Assembly: GCF_000002985.6 (NCBI RefSeq)
Contig: NC_003283.11
Coordinates: 13,454,001-13,518,000, forward strand
Direction of reading: 5' to 3'
DNA length: 64,000 nucleotides
From: Caenorhabditis elegans
Lineage: Eukaryota > Nematoda > Chromadorea > Rhabditida > Rhabditidae
The notes under the pieces are model-generated. The model worked only from the letters and a program-made list of their open reading frames with translations, had not been told where the DNA came from and did no database searches. This document shows positions 12,201 through 23,383 of this stretch, piece by piece. The translations under genes and the position numbers were made by a program. Each line of letters opens with the position of its first letter. Positions within the stretch are counted from its first letter, which is position 1.

Positions 12201-12945
12201 TGAAAAACTTTCAGAACGTCTCATTAAGAAATTCGGTAGTTTTGGGTCATTTTGGGTGTAAAAAAGCGAAGTCTCGGTACCCCACCTTTAAATTTTTTAA
12301 AAATTTTAAATTTTATGAAATTCAGTCGTATTTTGTCTATTTAAGCTTAAAACCCACAAAGCCTACTCCCAGCTTAAAGCACACTTTTGGTAAAATTTTC
12401 CTTATTTCAGGTTAACGTTGGAATCAACGACAGATTCTTAACTATCGTTGAATCAAACTCTGGAACTCTTCTCGTACATCCATTGGAAGAGTTAACATGG
12501 CAACTTGAAGGACTTCAGCCCGATCAGATGCCATATTTAATCGTGAATTTGAGCTTTGAAGAAGAAATCAAAAATGGAAATTCCACTACAATTGATATAA
12601 GTAATGAGACCACGCAGTTTTTGATGATTACTGGAAATCAAACATTCTTGATTGATGCTCTTCTGAAGACAATGACTGGAAGAAGATTAGATAGATCAAG
12701 TTCTGATGTAAGCTTATTTTTTTCCTCAAATCTGCATTCTAATTTGATAATTTCAGAGCAGCTCGTCATCAGACTCAAGTACCAGCTCAACCAAACATTC
12801 AAGAATTATCGAGTCAAAACTTGACTTCAAAAATTGTACAGCAGGATGCAATCGAAAATTATGTTTTGCAAAATTCAAGGACGGCAAATGTACAGAAGTT
12901 GCCGGCAGCTTCAAGGCTTTTTATAGTCATGGACAAACTTTATAA
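9278..12945 (+). CDS. FERM-domain protein, FRMD8-like
   Basis: Eight exons join in phase (9278-9296, 9359-9441, 9491-9650, 9931-10235, 11246-11508, 11553-11751, 12411-12707, 12757-12945) for 504 residues. The N-terminus is a short leader. A ubiquitin-like F1 lobe follows, then an all-helical F2 lobe (MLLLGRLHLLSLENTIRVAA region), then a PH-like F3 lobe (YGAAWFSAHIEVK through LEELTWQLEG). The tail is Ser-rich (SSSSSDSSTSS) followed by a Cys-rich end with four cysteines. Length and lobe order resemble FRMD8/Bili, which in animals binds membrane-protein tails at the cell cortex; that function is inferred. Two palindromic repeats lie in its longer introns. In C. elegans this could be a frm-series gene, possibly frm-10, but I am not certain. 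The gene is convergent with the decarboxylase at 13181. Confidence 0.75.
10681..10910. repeat. palindromic repeat, CTTTAAAG family, in FERM gene intron
   Basis: The left arm (GCGCCTTTAAAGAGTACTGT, then CAAACTTTCGTT and TTTTTCGTAGTTTTTCGTTT) is matched inversely by AACAGAAAAACTATGAAAAA and ACAGTGATCTTTAAAGGTAC. Arms are about 80 bases. A flanking TCGTGTCGAGACCGG lies at about 10920-10934. Similar elements occur near 16230, 36300, 40280 and 41738. Confidence 0.75.
12002..12291. repeat. palindromic MITE-like repeat in FERM gene intron
   Basis: The ends TTAAAGGTGGGGCACCG and CGGTACCCCACCTTTAA are inverse matches. Inner blocks AACTACGGAATTTCGTAATG and CATTAAGAAATTCGGTAGTT also pair. The element is about 290 bases and non-coding. 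Confidence 0.85.
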
Positions 12946-13180
12946 GTTTCAAAATATCGCTAGTTTCCCCTTCCACAGTGTTTGGAAATGTAAATATTAC
13001 AATGGATAGAATAAGGGGAACATTTTTAAAAGATCTCACTCGTTTTCGCTTACATGGAAGAAAATTCAACATTTACTAATGTTTTTAAAGCTTGTACGAT
13101 TTTGAAAAAAATAAATAAATTATTGTTGGTGAATTATGTTAGTATTCAACATTGAAAATAGAAGAAAAATATGATATTGT

Positions 13181-14268
13181 CTACCCGCATTGGATGCGAA
13201 CTGCCTGCTGATCCCTGACAAGTGCTGCAACAAGTGAAACGATCGTGCCGATTGAAGCCATCGCACCGGTTCCAACATCTCCACAAATCAACTCTTTTTG
13301 AATTGGACAGATTTCCTTGAATTTCAATTGAGACTTGAGAACTGTCCGATGTTGCATTGTAAGAGGATTCTCCCACATATGAGTGTTCATTGCTGGAGCA
13401 AAATAGCACGGTTTCGATAGATCCCAAGCTCTGATGATTGAGGTTACGAGATTATCGCACAAGCCGTTTGCGATTTTTGCCATGGTATTCGCGTCGAGAG
13501 GTGCAATCAAAGCGGAATCTGCCCATTTTCGCAACTCTGAAAAAAAGGATTTTTGTTGAAAACTTATTGAGGGAGGAGTGATATTTTGAAAAGTGTGCTC
13601 AAATTAACGAATTTCGTCCAAAAATGCAATTATAGAATATAATCAAATAAAAGATAACTTTCAACAGCTGTGGCACGAAAAGTTGGCAAAAGTAAAAATT
13701 TTAGCTAAACTTAGCTAAATTAATAATGTTAACCTTCATAAAACAAATGTTAATTTTTTTTAAAAGTTCATTACGAAGTTCGTTCATTTGAGCACATTTT
13801 GAGTCTAAACGTTCAAAATCCGTACCAATATGAAGAACTTTATCGCCTCGCTCCCTCCACATAGACCATTCATCTCTGTCTTCGTAGACAATCTCGTCAA
13901 ATTCCAATTTTTGAATATGACACAGTTTCATTGCATTTTCGGTGGTTACAACCTATTAAATTTTTTAAATTTACATGTAAATATCACAAACCTTGATTAA
14001 AATCCGATCACGTCCGATTTTCTCATATAATTCACTGATTAATTCTGGTGCCTTCATGACAGCAATGCTACCGGTTAGAATTAATAGTAAATTATGTTTT
14101 CCTGATTCATCACGAACAATTTTGTGAGTCCGGGTGAGTGGTGGGCGGATCTGCAACAAATAAACGTTTGGAAACTCTAGAAAACATAATTTTCACCTCA
14201 GGCATAATTTCCTCAATGCTCTCATCTGGATCCGACTTGTGCCTTTTCACTGATAATTCGTCGGACAT
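13181..14268 (-). CDS. phosphopantothenoylcysteine decarboxylase (coenzyme A biosynthesis)
   Basis: Four exons join in phase (14268-14197, 14150-13992, 13952-13826, 13536-13181) for 237 residues. The enzyme converts 4'-phosphopantothenoylcysteine to 4'-phosphopantetheine in coenzyme A synthesis and uses FMN. Family landmarks are clear: the flavodoxin-like start LLLILTGSIAVMKAPEL, then HIELRKWADSALIAPLDANT with the catalytic-region histidine, CDNL, the PAMNTHMW substrate-binding motif, and ICGDVGTGAM carrying the conserved active-site cysteine. An N-terminal extension of about 30 charged residues makes it longer than the human enzyme (about 204). It is divergent from the SDHAF3-like gene with 170 bases between start codons, and convergent with the FERM gene. 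The start ATG follows the only open 5' exon. Confidence 0.93.
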
Positions 14269-14438
14269 GTTAACCGAACAAGTTTTGAGGAGAATATGAC
14301 GAAAATTCTTGAAAAAATATTCCGAGATTATGTTTTTCCGAGAGGGCTACACGACCGAATGTGTGCGTTTTCTAGGCCATTTTGGCGTGTACTCCACTCG
14401 GACTCACGTGCATTTTTATTTTATTTTTTGTTTTTACA
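14269..14438. promoter_or_regulatory. short divergent promoter, decarboxylase / SDHAF3-like
   Basis: Only 170 bases separate the start codons of two divergent mitochondrial-metabolism genes. The interval is less AT-rich than its surroundings and contains CACGTG (about 14406-14411), an E-box-type sequence. No TATA box is evident. Confidence 0.55.
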
Positions 14439-15005
14439 ATGAAAGCTGCTCAACAAGCTGCAAGGGCCATTAATCCCGAAAGATTTCCATTGTATTTGTA
14501 CAAAAGCATTCTTAGGTAAATTTCCGCTCGTTAAAGTATCTTTTTATCTAAAACAAATTCCTGATTTTCAGACTTCATTATGGATTGCCGGCTCAAGCTC
14601 GGCTCATGGGCGATACATATGTGAAAGATGAATTCAAAAGACACAAAACGGCAAAACCGGAGTTTGTGAAGCCATTCATCACAGAGTGGACGGTATGTCG
14701 ATGGTGAAATTACGTTAAAAAAATTAATTGTTTTTAAGAATTATTGTGTGATGCTGTCCAAACAATTATCGAGCGCTGGAATTCGAAAAGGAAACATTGG
14801 AAAAGTTAGTTATCTTGTCTTATTATTGGTTCTTAAAAATTTTTGTTTTTTTCAGGATTTAGACTCGGATAAAATGGAGCAACTCAGCAATGAGCACATT
14901 CAACAATTGGTAGAATTGAGGGTAGAAGCCGATAAGCACATGGGACGAGACGATTTTCTTCAAAATCTTCAAAATGTCACGGAAAGTCGAGAAAAGCCAA
15001 TATAG
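14439..15005 (+). CDS. SDHAF3/ACN9-like succinate dehydrogenase assembly factor
   Basis: Four exons join in phase (14439-14515, 14572-14692, 14739-14804, 14856-15005) for 137 residues. The family is a LYR-type mitochondrial matrix chaperone that helps mature the iron-sulfur subunit of respiratory complex II. Diagnostic features are the LYKSILRLH segment at the position of the LYR motif, GLPAQARLMGDTYVKDEF and KRHKTAK, followed by a helix with FITEWTNY and a C-terminal helix with QLVELR. Yeast and human members have the same order. The basic, Ala-rich N-terminus (MKAAQQAARAINP) fits mitochondrial targeting. It shares a short divergent promoter with the decarboxylase gene. I recall a C. elegans ACN9 homologue next to the decarboxylase, consistent with this layout. 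Confidence 0.9.
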
Positions 15006-15307
15006 AAGATCCTTGCCGATTTCTTTAAAGAACTGGTGTAGAAATTGTTGTTAGTTGCAAAGTTTATATAAACATTTCATTCAAAAATTGACAAATCAAA
15101 TGTAAAACAGAAAAATCTATCGTCAATGCTTGATTAACAAACTACTACCAACACTGGAAGAGCCAGAGAGAAAATGCTTTTGATTTTTCATAGCATTTGA
15201 TTAATATGACGATTTGTATGACAGTTTATCGATAAACAGACGAATAAGATCGTGTACAGGAATATTGATAAGGATACCCGTTTCAGAGAAAATCAAAAAA
15301 TACAAAT

Positions 15308-18300
15308 CTACTTTTGGAAAGCATAAAAAGTGCCAAACAAATTCAGATATTCTCCATATGTCTTCTTGATTTTCGGCGAATTTGGCCAATTGTCAACTTG
15401 GCAATAGGTTTTACGCATCAATTTGTAATAGTAGACAAGTTTCTCGGCTCTCCAATTACTACATCTTCTGAACATATCGGAAGATGTATCTCTGGCTTCT
15501 CCACCTCCACAATACTCTTTTTGTTGCTCATTTCGTTGACGGACAAGTCTATAGTACATTGTAGTTTCTGCTTGAAGTTTTTCAATAACTTCATCACTCA
15601 ATTTTTCTTTATTTGCCAAACATTCCTCCTCAGGTTCTTCATTCTGAAAATGTCCAATTTTAGATTTCTTCTCAGAACGGAAAATCTACCTCCGTATCCT
15701 CAGTAGCTGGTGGCGGGGGTAGATCATCTTCATCAATGTCTCCCTCAAACTTCGGAACTGTTGTAGACACTGAAATCCATGCTTTTGCCTGAATTTTAAA
15801 CTTCTATTTATCATTGATTTCAAATCTCTAGAAAATATCACCTCTGCACTAGCTTGCTGATCAGACGGTGTTGTTGAGTAGTAGGAAGGATCTTCACCAA
15901 CGACAATTGGCTCAGATGATCTATCCGTAGTAGGTGTAAGTTCATTTGAAGTCGGTTGAACTACATATTCAACTTTTTTGTACATATCATCGTTAGCGGT
16001 TAATGGTTCTGTAGGTGCTGGTGATGGATGTTGATCTGGTTCATGGACAAGCTCAGCAGTCTAAAAGTCATTTTGAGATTTTGTTGCAAATGAAAAATCT
16101 TAGACAATTTGAGGGTTTAAATGTTTAATTTAAAACTTACGAGCCGCCGAGAACTCAACATATGGTAATTCCGTCATTTGCCAAACGAGAAGCGCACAGA
16201 GTTGGTCGGATGGGTCTCGCCACGAGAAAAAAGTCGATGACAGTACAAACTTTTAAACAAATTTTCGCTGTGAGACCGATACGAATCCATGTCCATGTGC
16301 CTTTAAGCACGCGTTTCATGTACATAATTGCGAAATTTTAATACAGTAATCGATCACTTTTTGACAAACTATAATTTGCTGTAGTAGTGAGAAATAAATG
16401 GCGTTTCATAAGTTTAAAGAAATAATGGGAAAGTGGTTTTTGCACTATTTATTGTGCAATTTGTGACATAAGAATACGATAGCGGGTCTCGACACCATCA
16501 AAATTGAACAGTTGTTTTTATTTCTTCTATTTGTTTTTCTTGGTTGCGCTGTTAATCTCAATTTTTGAGAATAAACCTAAATGGAAATTTCCCATAGGCT
16601 GTAGAACTACATAATAAACTTTATATTCTAATAATTGTGTTATTACCTGTTCCGTAGAGACCAATTCTTGATTTCCATCATTTTCAGCTTTAACTCTCTC
16701 CACTTCTCTTACAGGACTCACAGTGACCTCAGGTGCTGAATGTGTTGTGTTATCATCAATTAATCGTATCTCAATTCTTTCAATCGGAGCATCTAATCGT
16801 TGAACTGAAAATACTTCACTTAACTAATATTGTGTTGTTGCTTGAATTTCCGGCAAATACTCATTGACTCCAAAATCATTGACTACCTTTTCTCATTGCC
16901 TACTCTTTCTCATTGCCTACCATTTGGTCATTGTCTACTCGTTTTCTTCATCAGTCAAGAGGCGCGTACAAGGACCGTATTCCAAGAACACATCAAAGGT
17001 ACATCTACTCAATTTGTTCATTCATTCAAAGGGTATACATAATTACAATCTTTCAATCTGTACACAACATTTCGGGCAACAATTAGTAGTAGCTGAGTCA
17101 TGTTTTAATTTATATTAATTTTGATAGGACACGCAAAGGCAGGGCAACATTCATTAAAACATTCATCAATATTAATAGCAACAATAGCAACAAAAAACAA
17201 CAATTAAAAATTTGAAAAAAAGTGGCATAGAACGTAAAATCAATAACAATGAAATTTGGCATAAGAAACATGCGGAGTCGGAGTCAATCACTCGTTTTCT
17301 GCTTTTGAGCATATAGGAACATGACGCCGTAGTATCAGACGTGTCAGACAAGGATGCACTGGAGTTAATAGTGGCTTTCGATCTAAAAATGAAATAACCT
17401 CCAAAACTCTCTGAAATGAGTATTTTCAAACTGACGTATCTCAAAAAATACACATCTGGAAAACAAATGTCCAACTAACAAAATGATCAGAAATATTTTT
17501 TCTCTCTAATTCAATAGTTTTTATTTCCACTATTAACTCCAGTGCATCCTTGTCTGACACGTCTGATACTACGGCGTCATGTTCCTATATGCTCAAAAGC
17601 AGAAAACGAGTGATTGACTCCGACTCCGAATGAATTTCTTATGTCAAATTTCATTGTTATTGTTTTTACGTTCTTTGCCACTTTTTTTCAAGTTTTCAAT
17701 TGTTGTTTTTTGTTGCTATTGTTGCTATTAATGTTGATGAATAATGACTGTTGCCCTGCCTTTGCGTGTCCTATCAAAATTAATATAAATTAAAACATGA
17801 CTCAGCTACTACTAATTGTTGCCCGAAATGTTGTGTACAGATTGAAAGATTGTAAATATGTATACCCTTTGAATGAATGAACAAATTGAGTAGATGTACC
17901 TTTGATGTATTCTTGGAATACGGTCCTTGTACGTGCCTCTTGACTGATGAAGAAAACGAGTAGACAATGAGCAAAGGGTAGGCAATGAGAAAGAGTAGGC
18001 AATGAGAAAAGGTAGTCAACGAGCAACAAGTAGGCAATGAGAACAGGAAGGCAATCAGAACAGGTAGTCAATGATTTTGGGGTCAGAGTATTTGCCTGAA
18101 TTTCCACATGTTTTCCTCTCACTCCAGAGCCTCCTAGACACACAAAAAACGATTCCAAGGACATTATTTTCTCAAAAAAAAATTTATTTCTGATTATGTT
18201 GTTTTCTTCTTCAAATCGAAGAAAGAGATATATGTGTATGAGAGAAATCAACTGAGCAATCGGTAGTGCACGTGATATGAGCACAGGGAACATGTCGAGC

Positions 18301-19525
18301 ATCAGAGTTGTTGTTATTGAAAATGGATAAAGTTTCGAAAAGTGAGTGAGTGGAAGGGAAATGTGTATTCTTGACGTTTTATGACTCATACAGATATGTC
18401 AGGAAAAAATTTGGTAATTTGCCCAATTTTCAAAAATTGGTTTCTTGGGAAACCTCGAGACTTTCTGTAAATCTGAACCTATAAAATGTTCGAGTAAGAA
18501 TAATACAACCAGTTTTAAAATTTGAACAATAGGTTCAAAAAATTTTTTTGCAGAGTCAATATTATGGTAGAAAAAACTGAGTTCCCCATTTTTCGAGAGG
18601 AAGCAAATTTTTTTGAAACTTTTTTGCAACGTTTCAATGAATTATACCTTTAAAGAACAATTTTTTTCATCTAAAATCGTCATAAATATTTGGAAATTTT
18701 TTTGGATCATTCTCATTAAGTTCGATAAAGGGATGTCGTAAATCCAGAATAAATCGTTGACCGAGTTGTTTACTTTTTCTAGGTCACATAGTAGACCGGT
18801 AAAGTACACGTGGAAAATATATTTGAAACCAAAGATTCAATTCTCTGAAATTCTATAAAAATAAAGAAAAATCACAATTGAAATTATTTTGCAAGAAATT
18901 AAAAAATTTCTTTTTTAACAAATTATTTTCTTTTTCCAATGTTTATAATCGATGTAAAAATTTTTATCCAATTTTTTTGCCAACCTTGCACCAATTTGCA
19001 ACGAAAGTTGAGGCAAAAACCACTTTAGTTCATAAAATAGAGCTTCCTTAAAAATTTCCACATACCCGGACCTCTCATCATTCCATTGTTTTGGAAGAAT
19101 TCTAAATAAGATATTGGTTTTTTTGCTGATACTTCTCATTCTCAACACGTCTTGCAAAAACTTGGCTCACGCGATCCTAGGAAAATTGGAAATTCCATTT
19201 AAAAACCCGATTGTTATTTTCAAAACATCACATTCTCACATCATTGTTCATGAATGAGAAATGAGACCAAAAAGAAAGAGGAAAAAGAAGATGTTCGTGT
19301 GAAGACGACAATGATGATTATGACATTTATCTATTGGTCTACATCTAATGTTCTACAATATGGACCTTGTTGGCTCGAACCTGTGAACGTCGGATGAGTC
19401 GTCGTTACATCTTCAGATCTTCTGGATTCTAGATTATCATCCTCTGTTCCATCATGTCCTACTGGGCTTGTTTTGACAATTGAACACAGAAGTATTAAAC
19501 AAAGGGAGAATAGGTAATAGTTCAT
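15308..19525 (-). CDS. uncharacterised secreted Thr/Glu-rich protein with C-terminal Cys domain
   Basis: Five exons join in phase on the minus strand: 19525-19381, 16804-16647, 16060-15842, 15788-15690, 15643-15308, giving 318 residues. The first exon encodes a signal peptide (MNYYLFSLCLILLCSIVKTS). The middle is low-complexity, acidic and Thr/Pro-rich, as in mucin-like stalks. The last exon has a compact region with four cysteines and many Tyr/Lys (KLVYYYKLMRKTYC). The first intron is about 2.6 kb and contains a long palindrome; the donor there (ACAG/GTTCGA) is weak, so the link between exon 1 and the rest is the least certain part. A short alternative first exon, 16161-16141 (MLSSRRL), also splices in phase to 16060 and would give a non-secreted form. 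I do not recognise the family. Confidence 0.6.
16852..18096. repeat. long palindrome: inverted repeat with ~520-570-base arms
   Basis: The left arm 16852-17374 and right arm 17527-18096 are inverse copies with few differences, separated by a 152-base spacer (17375-17526). Both arms share, in mirrored order, the blocks AAGGACCGTATTCCAAGAA, TTCGGGCAACAATTAGTAG, ATAGGACACGCAAAGGCAG and GTCAGACAAGGATGCACTGG. The outer ends carry a degenerate minisatellite of TCATTGCCTAC units; the right arm has extra units. No transposase is encoded. It lies in the first intron of the secreted-protein gene. Confidence 0.92.
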
Positions 19526-20398
19526 AAGTGATGTGAGATGAATAATGAGACAACCTAGGGGGATCCTCACGAATGCTACAAGATGAATAGAGAATCGAGT
19601 GAGACGACGAAGACGACGAAGACGGAGAAATTGTTGAGCAGCTGACACATGTCGTCGGATGGAAGAGCCAATATTATTGATCTGATTTGACCTTACCTTT
19701 CTTCTTGTTGTTTTGACACCTGATTCTTATATTGACGTCAGGAACAAGAAGAGGAAGCAACGAGGAGATGACAATGAAGATCTGTGTGATTTGTTGTTTT
19801 AATATTGTTAAGCTCTAGTTTTACTCTATGACGTTGCAGTCACATATTTTTTATGGATTGTAAAATACCTACCAAAATTTTAGATTTTTTAGTCACAAAT
19901 TTCACTGGAGGATAACAAACATTTAACTAAAATTTTGTTAAAGGTAGAGTAGCGTCAGTCTATAAATATTTCACATCATCACTGGTGACTTTTTTTAAGA
20001 GGTCGAACAATATCCCATAATTCATTGAAAACTTACATCATCACATTCTTTTATCCAGTTTCTCATTATATTAGGAGCAACTATAGAAAAATTAGTTTTG
20101 CAATTTTCAATGTTATGAAATATTTTGATTGAACTGAGTGAGATATGGACTGTCAAAGTAAAATGGTCGGGTGCAAGTCTAATAGAGGAAATTCGATTTT
20201 TGTTAACTTCGCAATAAATATATTTATAATATGTTATTTACTTACAAATTATTAGTTATTGAATAATTTAGGTTACATTGTAACAGGTTATAAATTATCT
20301 TGATTGACAATTTTAGAGTAGGAAATTTCCAATCACTTCTGTGGAATTGACACTCCTCTTCTCAACGGAATTGCTGAAACTTCTAGATTAACTCTTCA
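19526..20398. other. intergenic stretch upstream of the secreted-protein gene
   Basis: It contains a run of GACGA/AGACGACGAAGAC triplets near 19600 and otherwise AT-rich DNA. No exon structure is visible. It presumably includes the promoter of the minus-strand gene starting at 19525. Confidence 0.5.
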
Positions 20399-22374
20399 TC
20401 ATGGTCTTCTAAGCTTACGATTCTTTCGCAAATACGCTGCAGTCAACGATTCATCGGCTACCGTCACAAAGTTTGGCTGAAACCGTTCTTTTTCAATTCC
20501 ATTAATTTGATCTATTGTACCTTTAGACTTGGTGGAGCACTCAATTTTGGAAGAGGGGCTTTCGAGGAGGATGACTGAAACAAAAGAAATGTGCTTTGAA
20601 CTTCCCCTCTCTACGTGCATTTGGTTCAATTAATTTCGAAAAGAAAACAAAAAGAAATAACATCAGATAGTGTTGAATTTCCCTAATTTCCTGTTTTCCA
20701 CAACTTCTTACCCGCTTTCTTTGCGTTGGAGTTGACAATTTACGTAACGGAGATGGCGATTTTCGAGTAATTACACGGACTCGAGGTTGAGGAGATGCAT
20801 TCTTTTTTACTTCATTTTTTGGTACTAATGAAGTTTGACGACGAAGTTTGAATCTATCATGATTCGAAATCAACAGGGAATCTTCATTTTTGGAATCTTC
20901 AAGTTCAATGCCAGGGCTGAAGATAATAAGTATGAACATCATATTTTTCATAATAAGACAATGAAACGGGATATGAACAGAATGAAGTACTTGTTTTCAA
21001 GAAGAGTTTAGGTTTATTTTCTACATACTGTAAACATTTTCAAAGAAGAGAGGAAGAAATAAAAAAAAATTGCGCAGGTCAAGCATGAACGGTATATAAG
21101 TCTACGCAATTTGGAGCAGAGTTTGGCTAAAATTGAAATACATAGGCAATGTACATCGAATACCATAAGTAGAGCTCAGATTGTTGAATTCCTCGCATAT
21201 GTTTGAAGATTTTCATAAACATTTGAAAATTATTCTTTAAATACGTCATTTTAAAAATACTTCCGGAATGTTATTTTTTAATAAACGCGATTTTTCAAAA
21301 ATCTTCTTATTTAACACGGTTATAATTTTTTGAAAGCTTACATCATCAACATTTCCCCATCAAAATGGTCTACAATTTTGGCGTCAGGAGAGAACAATTC
21401 TTTGAAAATCGCTTCCATCTTGACTTCGGAATCTTTTCGAAAAAGGTGTTTCTTTTTATCAACATGTAGAGAGCCCGTAGATGAAGTGGTTGAAGATTTT
21501 CTGGTTAGATGCTGCAAGATGATATTCATAAAAAATAAGGAAAAGGTGCAAAAATCTCGTATTCTATGGGGAATTCTCATGTTTCTTTATTGTGTTTTGA
21601 ACGGAGGTGAGTGAGATAGATTTGGGAGGGCTTTTGGACGAATATTCAATTATGTATTCGTAACTTCTATTTTAGCCTCTGGTAGACTTGTTTATTGACA
21701 AAAATAGAGTTTTAACAAAAACGACAGTTGTTCGATTAGCAAAAGTATAAACAACTCTCAAAAAATTGAATAAAAGATCATAGAATATACTAAAATAATT
21801 AGCACTTTAACATTTTGGACGATGTTTAAAATTTTAAAATCATTTTCATGGTTTCGAAACAACCAAACGAATTTTTGAAACAAATCAGAATTCGTTTAGA
21901 TTTGAAAAATGGAAGTAAAAAGCTACAGATACATATGTAGTTTTCAACCAACATAATTTTGGATGTCGTCCAAAAATGGTTTTTTTTTCTACGATATGTT
22001 TATGTATTTTAACTATAATTTAAATACTTGTATTCAAACATTGTAGGAGTTAACTTAAATGTCATCGCTCTAAATTTCTCAAAATTTATTAAAATTTGGT
22101 AGCTTGCCAAATCTTTGACAGAAAATTTCGAAAAATCAAAAACTTTTTAAAGCTTTCAATTATGGTAATCGGTAATTTTATGAGTATATGTATTCAGATA
22201 TTTATCAGCGATCTAATTCTATTTTAAAAGAGAATGCTCTGAGATTCCTTGAAAACTGGAAAAGCCTAAACTCACCCCTCTCTCATGATGCTCCGACGTC
22301 TCACTATCCTGATGTTTCATACCTCGTTCCAAACTGATACCATTCATTCCATGAACAAGCTCATTGATATTCAT
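20399..22374 (-). CDS. uncharacterised basic Ser/Arg-rich protein
   Basis: Five exons join in phase: 22374-22276, 21511-21342, 20916-20712, 20574-20521, 20476-20399, giving 201 residues. The 44-base intron between the last two exons is typical of nematodes and removes an in-frame stop. The N-terminus is MNINELVHGMNGISLERG. A short acidic-hydrophobic motif, MEAIFKELFSPDAKIVDHFD, is the most likely conserved element. The middle is strongly basic (RVRVITRKSPSPLRKLS) with SP sites that could be phosphorylated, and the end is basic (LRKNRKLRRP). There is no signal peptide or membrane segment, so it is probably intracellular, perhaps nuclear. The start lies just after a TTTTCAG acceptor, which may be a trans-splice site. 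I do not recognise the family. Confidence 0.62.
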
Positions 22375-23383
22375 TTTGATCTGAAAACAAACCAATACCA
22401 AAATGAAACCGAGCTCTCCAGAGAGGGCCTCCGTGAAGAAAGTAGGCGTGGTGCATGACATCTTGAGAATGGGAGGGAACTTGTTGCAGAGAAGAAAGAG
22501 GTCGAATGGCATTCTCTCATGAATACCAAACAGACATGAATTTGGTTATTTGGAGGGTCCATAGATGACCTTTGGATGGTGAAAAACAGAGAATGAATGA
22601 AAGGAATAGAGTGACAAGTTCCTGGAAACATGGTGCAACTCAGATCGTTGCAGTTGCAGATCGGGAAGTTGTAAAGAATAAACAAATGACATGTGCATGG
22701 AACAACAAACCACAATAACTTTGATGGAAATTCTTTGTGCTTGCCTGTGCTCTGCACTTGTCTTTTAAATAATAACTACCATGAATCTATAATAACTTTT
22801 ACCTTTTGCAAAAATAAGAGTTTTGCAAATTAAGTTAGGAAACTATTGGTGTCGCACACGGAAGCAATTGTGTCAGAGGTAACATTTTAAAAATAAAATT
22901 TTGGTTCAAAATACTTGTAAAAGATTAATTTAATATACTCGACATTTGTTTATATTTCCTGCAAGAAAAATTTTAGCAAGAGAATGGCTGCAAGTGTCAA
23001 GAAATTAAAACGAAACACATAAGTAAAACTGATGAGATTCGATTTGGGAAAACGTAATCTGGGATATTTCCAGTTGACAAGCGAAATTTTGGATTTCATT
23101 TTTTTAGAAAACCGGAAGGTGTCTCCATCCGCCTGCCTTCATCTTGCCTCGCTTTGTATCATATCGCCCGGAAAACGCCTCCAATAAAGTGGGAGAAGCA
23201 ACTAATCAAGCAATTCCGAAGAATTCCTGGGTGACTAAAACGTAATAAATTTTAAGAAAAAGCAAAAAGAACCCGGAAATGAGAAAAATTGTTTGGCATT
23301 CGAATTGAAGATTTCATTTCGAAAAAATACACAAAATAACAAAAACACAGAAAAAGACTGAAAACACGTACATAATTATCTAG
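22375..23383. other. intergenic stretch
   Basis: Minus-strand open frames at 22371-22757 lack convincing splice sites and read as low-complexity Cys/Phe/Pro. The stretch separates the 3' end of the first chemoreceptor gene from the 201-residue protein gene. Confidence 0.45.

Noticed and set aside
17780..18389. Minus-strand open frames of up to 195 residues
   Set aside because: Most of their length lies in the palindrome arms and the same peptide appears in mirrored form at 16864-17118, so it is repeat sequence.
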